A DNA stretch of 64,000 nt from Zygnema cylindricum (lineage: Eukaryota; Streptophyta; Zygnematophyceae; Zygnematales; Zygnemataceae), in contig JBBHKE010002105.1 of assembly GCA_037447655.1 (NCBI GenBank), forward strand, positions 1 through 64,000, in the 5' to 3' direction. A program made the position numbers and the translations under genes. Within the stretch, counting starts at the first letter, position 1; the number at the start of each line of letters is the position of its first letter. The notes beneath the pieces are model-generated. The model had not been told where the DNA came from, ran no database searches, and was given only the letters and a program-made list of their open reading frames with translations. Positions 23,276-33,889 of this stretch are shown in pieces.

Positions 23276-26075
23276 CTCCCCTTAATTTCTAGTCTAACTT
23301 TAATTTCTCTTTTAATCCAAACTTTTCTATATAGTATTTTAACTTGGGAGAGGGCACACGTTTGGTCATCATGTTAGGCACCATTTCCCCATCACCCCTA
23401 TACACAAGATTTACAATTTTGTTTTCAACTTTTTCCCTCACAAAAATTAATCTTATCTCCATATGTTTAGCCTTAAAATGATGTTTTCGATTAGTTGCAA
23501 TTGCAATGGCAACCTGATTATCACAAAACACTTCATGCACTCCCTCCTTCATGTACCCAGTTCTTGCAATAAAGACTTGACCCACATCAACTCTTTCACA
23601 ACACAACAAGAGGCCATGTACTAAGCCTCCATAATGGACTGGGCAACCACCTTTTGTTGCTTGCTACTCCACCTGCAAGCACCTTCCGCCACATATAACA
23701 CATACCCAAAAGTGCATCTTCTCATAGGTGCATCTCCATAATTGGAATCACTCCAAGTACTGATGTCAGTGTGCTCCCCTCCCAAATGTAACCATAAGTC
23801 CTTGGTTCCCACCAAATATTTGATGACTCTTTTGGTTTCCTCCCAATCTCTTTTCTTAGGATCATTAAGACTCCTACAGAGGACTCCAACAACTGCTGCT
23901 ATGTCCGGTCTAGTACAGTTCATAAATTAGATTAAGCTTGCTACAACGTGTTTGTAAGGAATAGACTTCATAAACTGTCATTTTTTTTAGACTTATCTGA
24001 TCATCTAAGACTATCACTCCTCCTTCTACACTCCCATCACTTACTTTCTTCAACCCTATGGGAGTGGTACAACTCTTTGCCATTTCCATTTGGAAATTTT
24101 CAAGCATATTACCTATATCTTATTTCTGAGTAAGTCTGATAATCCTTTTCCTTCCATTTGAATTCCCAAAATGTATTATGCCTCCCCTAAATCCTTCATG
24201 TCAAACTTGCTTCTAAAAACTTTATTTAGCTTATTGATCTTCTCCATAGACTTACTTAATACCAACAAATCATCCACATAAATTGTAACAAAAATAACAC
24301 CATTCTCATCCTCAAATATATAACTAGAATGGTCAAAACTGATCCGGATATATCCCAGACTAGTGAGAAACTCATCTAGTTTCTTATTTTATTGTGTGGG
24401 GGCCACCTTCAGTCTTTATAAGGACTTTATGAATCTGCAAACTTTGCTCTCCTCAGCTTCCTCTACAAAACCTTCTGGATGCTGCATGAAGGCGCTCTTA
24501 ATATCCATCTGGTGTATTTCCATGTATTCTGCTGCCGCTAGACTGAGGAGAATCTTTATTGATGGGAGCCGAACCACCGGAGCAAAAGTCTACTGATAAT
24601 CTATCCCTTCTTTTTGGGTGAACCCCTTTGCCACCAACCGAGCCTTATATCTCTCAATGGTATTACCTGGGTTCAGTTTTTGTTTAAACACCCATTTGCA
24701 CCCGATCGGTTTTCTGTCCGGAGGACAATCCACTAGCTCACAAGAGTTCGCTTCCATGATGGGGGCCATCTCATCATTTATGGCTCTAACCCATATGTCT
24801 GTCTCCGGATTGTCCATTGCCTCCAAGTATGACTGAGGCTCATCAGGGTGGGACAACCAAGATACCTTGTGGGTAGCCTGTTTTTCCTGTAGCCGTTTGA
24901 TAATTCTTCATCCTCCCTCAAAGTTTGAAGCTGGAATAGAGGGAAGCCTCGGGTTCCTCCTCACTATCTCATCGACTCCTTTATCCATGGAAACCGGTTC
25001 TGGCTCCTCCTCCTCTATCTCCTCGGAGTGTATAGGGATATGGGGAGATTCCGGTACATCTCCCCCATCTTGCATCTCCCCTAAATGTGCAATCACTTTT
25101 TCACTCATGTTCCTTCCAAGAAGGCCCGAGTCCTAACTTTCGGACTCAAAAGTGATTCATATCTTTTTGGTATATTTGAAGGGATCAATTGACTTCCTTT
25201 CATCTATAACAATTAGGTGCTTTACCAGAATGATATCTTGTTTTGCTAAGTCATAGACTCTATAACCTTTGACATCCTCATTATATCTCACAAAGTATCT
25301 AGGTTTTCCTTTAGCATCTAGTTTGAGTTTTTCCGATTAGTATCAAAACTGTAAACTTGACTACCGAATCCTTTCAGGTGAGAAATATTTGGTTTCCTTC
25401 CAACACATCTCTCTGTCATTCCTTTCACGGTTGAGGTAAGGATTCTATTCTTAATGTAGTCGGCACAATTCATGGCTTCTACCCAAAACCTTTTTCCTAT
25501 CTTCTTGTCGGACAACATACTACATACGTTATCTGTTAGAGTCCAATTCAACCTCTCGGCTACCCCATTTTGTTATGGATTTTACGGTACAATTTTTTGA
25601 TGCTGAACTCCTTGATCCCTTAAGTATTCCTCAAACTGGTTAGAGGTATACTCTCCCCCATAATCACTCGTTATTCTCTTAATAGGGGTTCCATGCAACT
25701 TCTCACTCCAGGCTTTCTATTCTTTGAAATAAGTTGGTGTTTCAGACTTTGTTTTTAGGAAGTAGACTCTAGATAATCTGGACCTGTCATTATTAATTGT
25801 CATCATAAACCTCTTACCTACCAAAGGTACCTTTGCTGGTCCCCAGATATCTGTGTGGACGAGATGTAGTACTTTTTCACCTCTGTATGTGGCAGTTTTG
25901 GGAAAGGGGAGTATGTGAGCCTTACCTTGGGCACAACCATTACAATCATCCACCATTTCACTATCCCCAAACTGAAAGCCTTCTACTACACCAAGCCTCT
26001 TCATTTTCTTCAGCCTATCAAAATACACATGCCCCTATCGCTTATGCCAAATCATCAAGTTTGGGACACCAACAT
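23276..26075 (-). pseudogene. CopA pol remnant: integrase, reverse transcriptase, RNase H
   Basis: Read leftwards on the minus strand. GAG-pre-integrase with the zinc-binding motif DCNGCAQGK lies near 25920-25960, followed by the integrase core (HTDIWGP near 25850-25870; the acidic region after it is frame-broken). Next come the integrase C-terminus (25318-25551 and 24908-25108), reverse transcriptase (24590-24856, then catalytic YVDD at 24269-24280) and RNase H (TRPDIAA near 23900; KHMEIRL near 23450). Frameshifts and stops are scattered, so no Pol protein can be made. The order is typical Copia (integrase before reverse transcriptase). Confidence 0.85.
26071..26075. repeat. 5-bp target duplication of CopB (left copy)
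   Basis: AACAT at 26071-26075 is repeated at 32526-32530, directly outside the two LTRs of CopB. Five bases is the usual duplication for Copia integrases. Confidence 0.85.
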
Positions 26076-27124
26076 TCTAGAAACTAATGTTTTTATTAGT
26101 ATTTTCTAGGTCTGAGAAGAAATATAGAAGTCGAGGCAGTCTATCTCTAACTTCTCTCTCCAACTCTCAAACTTGTCGCAGTCACTGAGAAATCGGAGAG
26201 GAAGCTAGAGCCATGGCTACCTTGGCTATCCTGAGGTTTACGAGAATTTTATATTAGGGTTTATTTATTTATTTAAAAGGTATGTGCCGGCGGCAGGATT
26301 TGATCTTTGTACCTGCCGGCCGGCAGACAGGAATTAGCCGGTAGCCTTAGCCGCTAAGTCTAGCGGTAGTGTTACGTAGTGTATAGTTTGATATTTATTT
26401 AAATATGTATACGTGCGATAAACCATTTAACTGTAATGAATTACGGGATACATAGATCCAGTAATACATAATGTACGACTTACGGTACGGACATAAATCA
26501 GTACCGCGCATTTGCTTCGTAAATGAAACAAATACCACGCATGTATTTATTACGGCCACGATTAAATCCGAATTTAATCGGACGGCCAGGATTAGCGCCG
26601 AGATCGCGGAGGAAGATTTCGGCGGTTTGTGGCCATCGCCACATCGGATGACGCGTGGCAAAATTCCGTTGGATTGTGGAATCTCCGGAGATTATGGCAC
26701 CGAATCCGGATTTGACATGTGTCGACATTTTGGCCATGTCGTACAATGTCCGTACATAAAGTACACCGACAACTGTATTTTTGCGTACGGAACTCAATTC
26801 TGATTGGTTCCGTACATCAGTAGATAGAGTCTGTGAGAGAGATAGGACTTAGAAAAATTAGAAGATAGGACCCCCTCTCCCACAGAGCTTCTGTACAAAA
26901 GGTCAACTTTGACCCTCCATAACTTACTGCTCAGGGGAGCAAATTTAGAGATTCTTTTTGCTACCTACTCAGGGGAGTCTTGTCTTTACAGGGGTGATAG
27001 TGGTCAGGGTTTTTGTCTGCCAGGGTGGCAATTATTTTTGCTGGAACACAAAGGGGTCAAGATTATCCTAGAGGCTTCTTGGAAGCTGTCTACTCTGAGG
27101 ACATATGGAGGTCTCAGAGTTTCA
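26076..27124 (+). repeat. 5' LTR of CopB
   Basis: Begins TCTAGAAACTAATG (the 3' copy has TGTAGAAACTAATG) and ends CAGAGTTTCA. The LTR contains an antisense tRNA-like block at about 26284-26371 and a GTAC-rich stretch at about 26473-26815. Open frames inside the LTR (for example 26471-26803) recur in the 3' LTR but match no known protein. Confidence 0.92.
26284..26371 (-). other. Antisense tRNA-like module in the CopB LTR
   Basis: Read on the minus strand, the block contains TTAGCGGCTAAGGC (A-box-like, 26344-26357) followed about 40 bp later by AGATCAAATCC (B-box-like, near 26294-26304). This is the spacing of an internal RNA polymerase III promoter in a tRNA gene. The arms do not pair well enough to call a functional tRNA. 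The 3' LTR has the same block near 31684-31771. It may derive from a tRNA or SINE; that is inference. Confidence 0.45.
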
Positions 27125-27139
27125 GGTTATGGGCCCACC
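27125..27139 (+). promoter_or_regulatory. Primer-binding site for initiator tRNA-Met anticodon arm (CopB)
   Basis: GGTTATGGGCCCACC begins at the first base after the 5' LTR. It is the reverse complement of the anticodon-arm sequence GGUGGGCCCAUAACC of plant initiator tRNA-Met, not of a tRNA 3' CCA end. Such internal complementarity is known from Drosophila copia and yeast Ty5, which prime from a cleaved half tRNA. The ATG at 27129-27131 inside the site is in frame with gag. Confidence 0.85.
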
Positions 27140-30100
27140 CTCTAGGGTACCAATCTTTAATGGAACTGGCTTCATATACTGGGAAAGTATGATGATAGGA
27201 GCTCTATGCGAAAAAAGGTTTTGGGGGATAGTGAGTGGACGGTTGGGGCATCCATCAAGTCTTGGAATTCCTCCAGGGTTTGGAGGAACCAGATTCACCA
27301 GGAAAGAGGACCCACCTTCAACGGAGGAAACAAAAGAAGGAGAGGTGGTGGACAAAGGAAAGGAGAAGGAGACGACCACACCAATAGCAACTGGTTCGAC
27401 ATTCATGTCACCTATTCCGAGGAACAAGGAGAATGATACTGAAACCTGGGACTTCAACAATATGGCGGCAAAGCACTTCATCCTACGCCATCTCACTCAA
27501 GGACTTGCATGTCCTCATTTGAAGGTAGAAAGAGCATCCGATCTTTGGATGGCTCTCATAGAGATGTACCGAAGTGGTACGATTCAGCAACAACAGTTGG
27601 CTGATCAGAAAGTTAAGGAGTATATATACAAAGGGGGAAATATGTTGGATTTTTGCAATGAGCTTGCTACACTCTTCATGGAGCTACAGAGTGCGGGAAA
27701 AGATTTTAGTGAAAAAGAAAAGGTTAACTGTTTACTGATGAAGTTACCTGATGAGTTCGTAAACATAGTTTACCGTGTGCAGGACTTGCCTGACTCAAGG
27801 TGGATATGGAACTCAGTGGTAGGGATGATTCTCGTTCAAGAGAATACAATTGAGATCCGAAGGGGAGGAAAGAGTGGCAAAGCCTTGGCAACAGCGACTG
27901 ATTGGAGGAACAGGGATTCCCGAAAACCGGTTGGAAACTATGGGGGTAGGGAGCAGAAAAAACAGGCCGATGAGTTCGAACCAACGGCTCCCAAAGGACT
28001 ATGTCACTTTTGTAAGAAACCGGAGCACTATATGGCAGAGTGCACTAAGCTAACCGAGCTTCGGTTAAAGGAGGGGCAGACCGGTGGTACCCCGAGAGGA
28101 AAGAAAAAGGCCCTTGTCACACAGGTACTTGAGGCTGAATTCGAGGACGAGGACGATGAGCTCTTTTTGGATGAGGAGTTGGAGGCGAAAAATAAGGTCG
28201 AAATTCCACGAAGGCAGAAATGTGCTTACGGTGGATTGAAAGGTGAAGCAGGCTGGATTGTAGATTCAGGTGCCTCCATGCACATGTGTAAGGATAGACA
28301 CCTGTTTACTAAGATAAGAAAGATTCCCACCGTAGAGATAGAGTACAGGGATGGGAGGATAGTCACCACTACTCTTGTAGGATCGTTAGATCTAAAAGTG
28401 TTAGTTGAAGGAAAGACATCCATATTAACATTCTTTGATGTATTATTTATTCCGGAGCTGAACAAAAATCTTATCTCTACATCAGTATTAGATGATAAGG
28501 GTTTTTTTACTAGCACTAGGGAAGGAGTCTTTACTGCTAGTTTTGATGATGATGTCTACTTCATTGCTGAGAAAGGTAGCCATGGGATGTTTAGGCTGAT
28601 CTTAAGTAATGAAAAGAAGAAACTTTATTATGCTGGTGTTCATGATATTATGATGTGGCATAAGAGGCTTGGGCATGTGAATCTAGATAAGTTAAGAGAG
28701 ATGAAAAAGATGGGAGTGTGGAAGGGATTCAGTTCAGTGAGAGTGATGATATAAGTGATTGTAGTGGATGTGCTCAAGGTAAAGCACACAGATTACCCTT
28801 TCCTAAATCAGCCACCTATAAGGGAGAAAAAATTCTAGATCTAGTACACACAGATATTTGGGGACTGGCTAAAGTGCCCTCACCGGGGGGGAAGAGATTT
28901 ATAATGACTATAACTGATGATTGGTCTCGGTATTCCCGGGTATATATTTTTGAAAAACAAGTCCGAAGCTGAGGATTGTTTTAGACAATATAAAGCATGG
29001 AGCGAAAAACTCCATGAAACTCCAATCAAGAGAATAAGGAGTGACAATGGTGGAGAGTATACTTCTAACCAGTTTGAGGATTTTCTGAGGGAAGATGGGG
29101 TTCAACACCAAAAGACAGTTCCAGAAAATCCGGAACAGAATGGGGTAGCTGAAAGGTTAAATAGAACACTAAGTGATAGTGCTAGAAGTATGTTGTCAGA
29201 TAAAAAGATAGGGAAAAGGTTTTGGGCAGAAGCAATGAACTGTGCTAATTACCTCAAGAATAGAGTTCTTACTTCAGCTATAAGAGATCAAACACCTTAT
29301 GAAAGATGGACAGGCCGGAAACCAGACATATCTCACTTAAAGGTTTTCGGCAGTCAAGTGTTCAGTCTAGATACTGATCGGTCCAATTGGAAGCTAGATC
29401 CTAAAGGAAAACCGGGATACTTATTAGGATATGATGAAGATGTAAAAGGATATAGAGTTTATGATCTAAAAAGGGAAGATATAATCTTAGTAAAGCATCT
29501 AGTAGTTATGGATGAAGGAAAGTCTGTGGATCCCTTCAAATATACGAAGTCAGTAAAAATCAGATTTGAGTCAGAAAATTCCGATGACTTTGAGCTTCCT
29601 AACTATCCAAGTTTTAGAGAAGATGACATTCTTGCAGGAACAAATCAGACCGAAAAGGACTCGGCTGTGGAAACTCCAGTGACAACTCTACCCGAAGCGG
29701 AAGACGTGGTGGAAATTGATTCGGAATCAAGGGATAGGGGAGAAGCCGAGTTTGTTCGAAAGAATCCACGAGAACCATCTATTCTGGCCTCAAATTTTGA
29801 GGGGGGAGGAGAAGTAGCAAAAGACTGCAAGAAAAAAAGGTTAATAACAAGGTAACAAAACTATCTCATCAAGATGAACCTCAAACTTATGGAGAGGCGA
29901 TGACTTGTCCAGAAAGAAACCGGTGGAAGACAACCATCAATGAGGAGATGGCTTCAATCATGGCAGCCGATACTTGGGAGCTGGTGGACTGTCCACCTAA
30001 CCGAAAACCAATCGGTTGTAAGTGGGTTTTCAAATTAAAACTGAACCCAGATAACACAATCAAACGCTACAAGGCCAGATTAGTGGCAAAGGGATTTACA

Positions 30101-31462
30101 CAAAAGGAAGGAATTGACTACGAGGAAACCTTTGCCCCGGTGGTCAGATTTCCCTCCGTCCGCATACTTCTCAGTTTAGCAGCGGGGGAAGACATGGAAG
30201 TGCATCAGATGGACATCAAGACAGCCTTTTTGCATGGAGAATTGGAAGAGGAGATCTTCATGCGACAACCCGAAGGTTTTGTGGAGGAAGGAGAGGAGAG
30301 TAAGGTATGCCGGCTGATTAAATCTCTTTATGGTTTGAAACAGGCACCTCGACAATGGAATAACAAGCTTGATGAGTTTCTTACCGGTCTGGGATATATT
30401 CGGATCAGCTCAGATCACTCAATCTATGTTTTCGAAGATGAGGAAGGTTTGATATTTATTGCAATTTATGTTGATGATTTGCTTGTATTAAGTAAATCAA
30501 TGGAAAAAATTAACAAACTGAAAACCGATCTTAAGGGGAGATTTGAAATGAAGGATATGGGGGAAGCAAAATATATTTTGGGAATTCAAGTAGAAAGAGA
30601 CCGAAAGAGAAAGATTATTAGATTGATTGAAAAAGAAGCAATAGGGAACATGTTTGAAAATTTTCAGATGGATAAAGCTAATAGTTGTACAACTCCAATG
30701 GAGTTGAAGAAGGGAAGTAAGGGGAGTGAGGAAGAAGGAGTCATAGTCTTAGACGAGGAATTATCTCTTGATGAACAGAAGTTCATGCAGACTATTCCTT
30801 ACAGGCAAGTAGTGGGAAGTCTAATCTATTTTATGAATTGTACCCGGCCGGATTTAGCTGCAGCTGTAGGAGTGCTGAGTAGAAGTCTAAATGCTCCCAC
30901 TAAAAAGGATTGGGAGGCAGCTAAGAGAGTCCTTAGATATTTGGTAGGAACTAGAGATCTATGGTTGCATTTGGGTGGGGAGAATACTGACATCACTACT
31001 TGGAGTGATGCCAGTTATGGTGATGCTCCGATGAGGAGATGTACTTCTGGATATGTATTATATGTGGGTGATGGGGCTTGCTGTTGGAGTAGCAAACAGC
31101 AAAAGGTTATTGCTCAGTCCACCATGGAGGCTGAGTATATGGCCTCTTGCTCTGCTGTAAAAGAATTGATGTGGGTCAAGTCTTTGCTTGGTGATCTTGG
31201 TCACCTTAAGAGTGGTGTGCAGAAAATATTTTGTGATAATCAGGCAGGAATCGCTATTTCTGCCAATCCTAAACACCATTTTAAAGCCAAACACATGGAC
31301 ATCAGACTCAGCTTTGTTAGAGAGAAAGTAGAAAACAAAATAATCAGTTTAGAGTACAGACCAGATAGTGAAATGGTAGCAGATATGATGACCAAACCTG
31401 TGCCTTCCCCTAAGCTAATTTTTTGCAGGGAGAAGTGTGGTCTGAAATTAAAGATTGACTAG
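27129..31462 (+). pseudogene. CopB gag-pol, nearly intact, three frameshifts
   Basis: Gag starts at the ATG within the primer-binding site (MGPPSRVPIFNGTG). Further on are a zinc knuckle (CHFCKKPEHYMAEC, near 28002-28043), protease active site DSGA (near 28264), GAG-pre-integrase MMWHKRLGH (near 28652), integrase zinc motif CSGCAQGK (near 28762), the integrase core (HTDIWG; SDNGGEYTS near 29040; EQNGVAER) and reverse transcriptase with YVDD at 30467-30478. RNase H ends the frame (WSDASYGD, STMEAEYMA), with stop TAG at 31460-31462. Frames break near 28718 (apparent one-base loss), near 28950 and near 29837, so the copy is probably not autonomous. Domain order and length are typical of Copia. 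Confidence 0.9.
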
Positions 31463-31475
31463 AAAATAAGGGGAG

Positions 31476-32525
31476 TGTAGAAACTAATGTTTTTATTAGT
31501 ATTTTCTAGGTCTGAGAAGAAATATAGAAGTCGAGGCAGTCTATCTCTAACTTCTCTCTCCAACTCTCAAACTTGTCGCAGTCACTGAGAAATCGGAGAG
31601 GAAGCTAGAGCCATGGCTACCTTGGCTATCCTGAGGTTTACGGGAATTTTATATTAGGGTTTATTTATTTATTGAAAAGGTATGTGCCGGCGGCAAGATT
31701 TGATCCTTGTACCTGCCGGCCGGCAGACAGGAATTAGCCGGTAGCCTTAGCCGCTAAGTCTAGTGGTAGTGTTACGTAGTGTATAGTTTGATATTTATTT
31801 AAATATGTATACGTGCGATAAACCATTTAACTGTAATGAATTACGGGATACATAGATCCAGTAATACATAATGTACGACTTACGGTACGGACATAAATCA
31901 GTACCGCGCATTTGTTTCGTAAATGAAACAAATACCGCGCATGTATTTATTACGGCCACGATTAAATCCGAATTTAATCGGACGGCCAGGATTAGCGCCG
32001 AGATCGCGGAGGAAGATTTCGGCGGTTTGTGGCCATCGCCACATCGGATGACGCGTGGCGAAATTCCGTTGGATTGTGGAATCTCCGGAGATTATGGCAC
32101 CGAATCCGGATTTGACATGTGTCGACATTTTGGCCATGTCGTATAATGTCCGTACATAAAGTACACCGGCAGCTGTACTTTTGCGTACGGAACTCAATTC
32201 TGATTGGTTCCGTACATCAGTAGATAGAGTCTGTGAGAGAGATAGGACTTAGAAAAATTAGAAGATAGGACCCCCTCTCCTAGAGAGCTTTATGTACAAA
32301 AGGTCAACTTTGACCCTCCATAACTTACTGCTCAGGGGAGCAAATTCAGAGATTCTTTTTGCTACTGACTCAGGGAAGTCTTGTCTTTACAGGGGTGAAG
32401 GTGGTCAGGGTTTTTGTTTGCCAGGGTGGCAGTTATTTTTGCTGGAACACAAAGGGGTCAGGATTATCCTAGAGGCTTCTTGGAAGCTGTCTACTCTGAG
32501 GACTTATGGAGGTCTCAGAGTTTCA
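31476..32525 (+). repeat. 3' LTR of CopB
   Basis: Starts TGTAGAAACTAATG right after the polypurine tract and ends CAGAGTTTCA before the AACAT duplication at 32526-32530. It is 1,050 bp and differs from the 5' copy at about two dozen positions by eye. The antisense tRNA-like block is at about 31684-31771. Confidence 0.92.
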
Positions 32526-32530
32526 AACAT

Positions 32531-32810
32531 AACAAGCACTCTTCTTTCAATTACTCAGGTTAAGCCTAAACATTCCTTGACTACCCTTATCTGCTGTGAA
32601 GTAGACTTCATCTTCAAACTTAGCTGTAAAGACTTCCTTTCAAGTGAAGGTATAAATTCCCTTATTATCTAATACAAAAGTATAGACAAGATTTTTGCTC
32701 AGCTAAGGATTGTAAAGTACATCTGAGAAGGTGAGAATATAAGTCTTACCCTCTCCTAAAACTTACAAACATGCCGAACCCACTAGATCTGTAGTAATTA
32801 CTCTCCCATC
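32531..32810 (-). pseudogene. CopA fragment between CopB and CopC (GAG-pre-integrase)
   Basis: A minus-strand remnant coding for the segment between protease and integrase, matching in order the CopB region around 28360-28640 and the CopF region around 47670-47960. It continues the frame of CopA across the CopB insertion. The final bases at 32806-32810 (CCATC) are the left target duplication of CopC. At least one in-frame stop is present. Confidence 0.8.
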
Positions 32811-33885
32811 TGTTGTTATAAATATTTATTTTAGTAAATAAGGGTAAAAATACCTTAGAATATTTTATATGTAGTCAACTATAATACTTACGTTAATTAG
32901 CGTTACAGTAGCAAAAAATACAGTAGAGTGTATTATACTTTTACAGGGACATGTGTCGGCAAAAGAACGTATGCAGGTTTTCCAGAGTGGCGCCGACAAT
33001 CAGCCACACGCGTCAAGTAGTTGACGATTTGATTCACGAGATCGGACGAACGGGATCTGAACCGGGTATTCCGAAAATATATGGTACAGTTTGACGGTAC
33101 CATTGTCGATTGATTTTGTTCCAACGGACGTGATTCACCTGGGACCACAAGCGTGATTCACGAGGGACCATAAGCGTGATTCACGTGGGACCACAAGTGA
33201 CGAAGTACTCAGGTGCTTCGTACTACACGACCATATTCGACTGGAGTTTAGCGACTACCGCTGACTAAGCATTTGGAACGTTTTGTGTACGGTTGGAACG
33301 TTTTGTGTACTGTTGGAACGTTTTGTGTACGGTTTTGTGTACGGTTCAATATCTGGAAATACCTGAATAACATTGTTTTGTAGTTTAGTGTAATAAAAAA
33401 TAGTGTTCTATTAATCAGGTTTTTAGAAAATAATAATTAGGGCTTTGAGGTATAGTGACGTACGGGTAGGATGCTTTGTCGTTAGTCAGGATAATAATCG
33501 TAGTAACAGTTACCCGAATTAGTGTAGATCAGTAGATACACACGGTGATTATATAACTTTGGACTTAGCCAATTTTGTAGTATCCAGTTTTGGGAATATG
33601 ATTTTCTAAGGGCAGTTTTTGAGAGACTTTCAAAAATCATATCTTATGGTTTACTTAATCATTTGGGCTGCAATTTTGGGAATTGAAAGTTTACTGTATT
33701 GTGTATCACTATGGAAAATTTGAGGCATATGTGGCAAATTTGAGGCATATTGGCTTTCTGAGGCATATTTTGTGTCAGTTCAAAGTTGGTTGTTGAGTAA
33801 GTACTTTGATAGTTTCTGCTGTCTATCATGTCTACTTCCACTACTAATGTTGGTTCTCCTCCTGCAACGTTGTTTTAGAAAAATA
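32811..33885 (+). repeat. 5' LTR of CopC
   Basis: Starts TGTTGTTATAAAT and ends TTTTAGAAAAATA directly before the primer-binding site; 1,075 bp. It carries the repeated word TTGGAACGTTTTGTGTACGG three times near 33280-33340, also present in the 3' LTR near 38620-38680. Confidence 0.85.
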
Positions 33886-33889
33886 GGTT

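Larger units (their letters stand above)
26076..32525 (+). mobile_element. CopB: near-complete Ty1/Copia retrotransposon (youngest)
   Basis: A 6,450-bp element with two LTRs (26076-27124 and 31476-32525), a primer-binding site at 27125-27139, gag and pol in one strand, a polypurine tract at 31464-31475 (AAATAAGGGGAG) and the duplication AACAT on both sides. The LTRs differ at about two dozen positions over 1,050 bp by eye. That marks it as the most recent insertion here, though not a brand-new one. It lies in opposite orientation within CopA. Confidence 0.92.

Noticed and set aside
26284-26371. A functional tRNA gene in the LTR
   Set aside because: A-box and B-box-like motifs are present, but acceptor and T stems do not pair convincingly; reported only as a tRNA-like module.
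26471-26803. Open frames on both strands inside the CopB LTR, repeated in the 3' LTR
   Set aside because: Duplicated only because the LTR is duplicated; no similarity to known proteins and no conservation in related LTRs such as CopF.
33280-33345. Regularly spaced repeat TTGGAACGTTTTGTGTACGG as a CRISPR-like array
   Set aside because: Three adjacent tandem copies in a plant LTR with no spacers; a simple tandem repeat that recurs in the other LTR.
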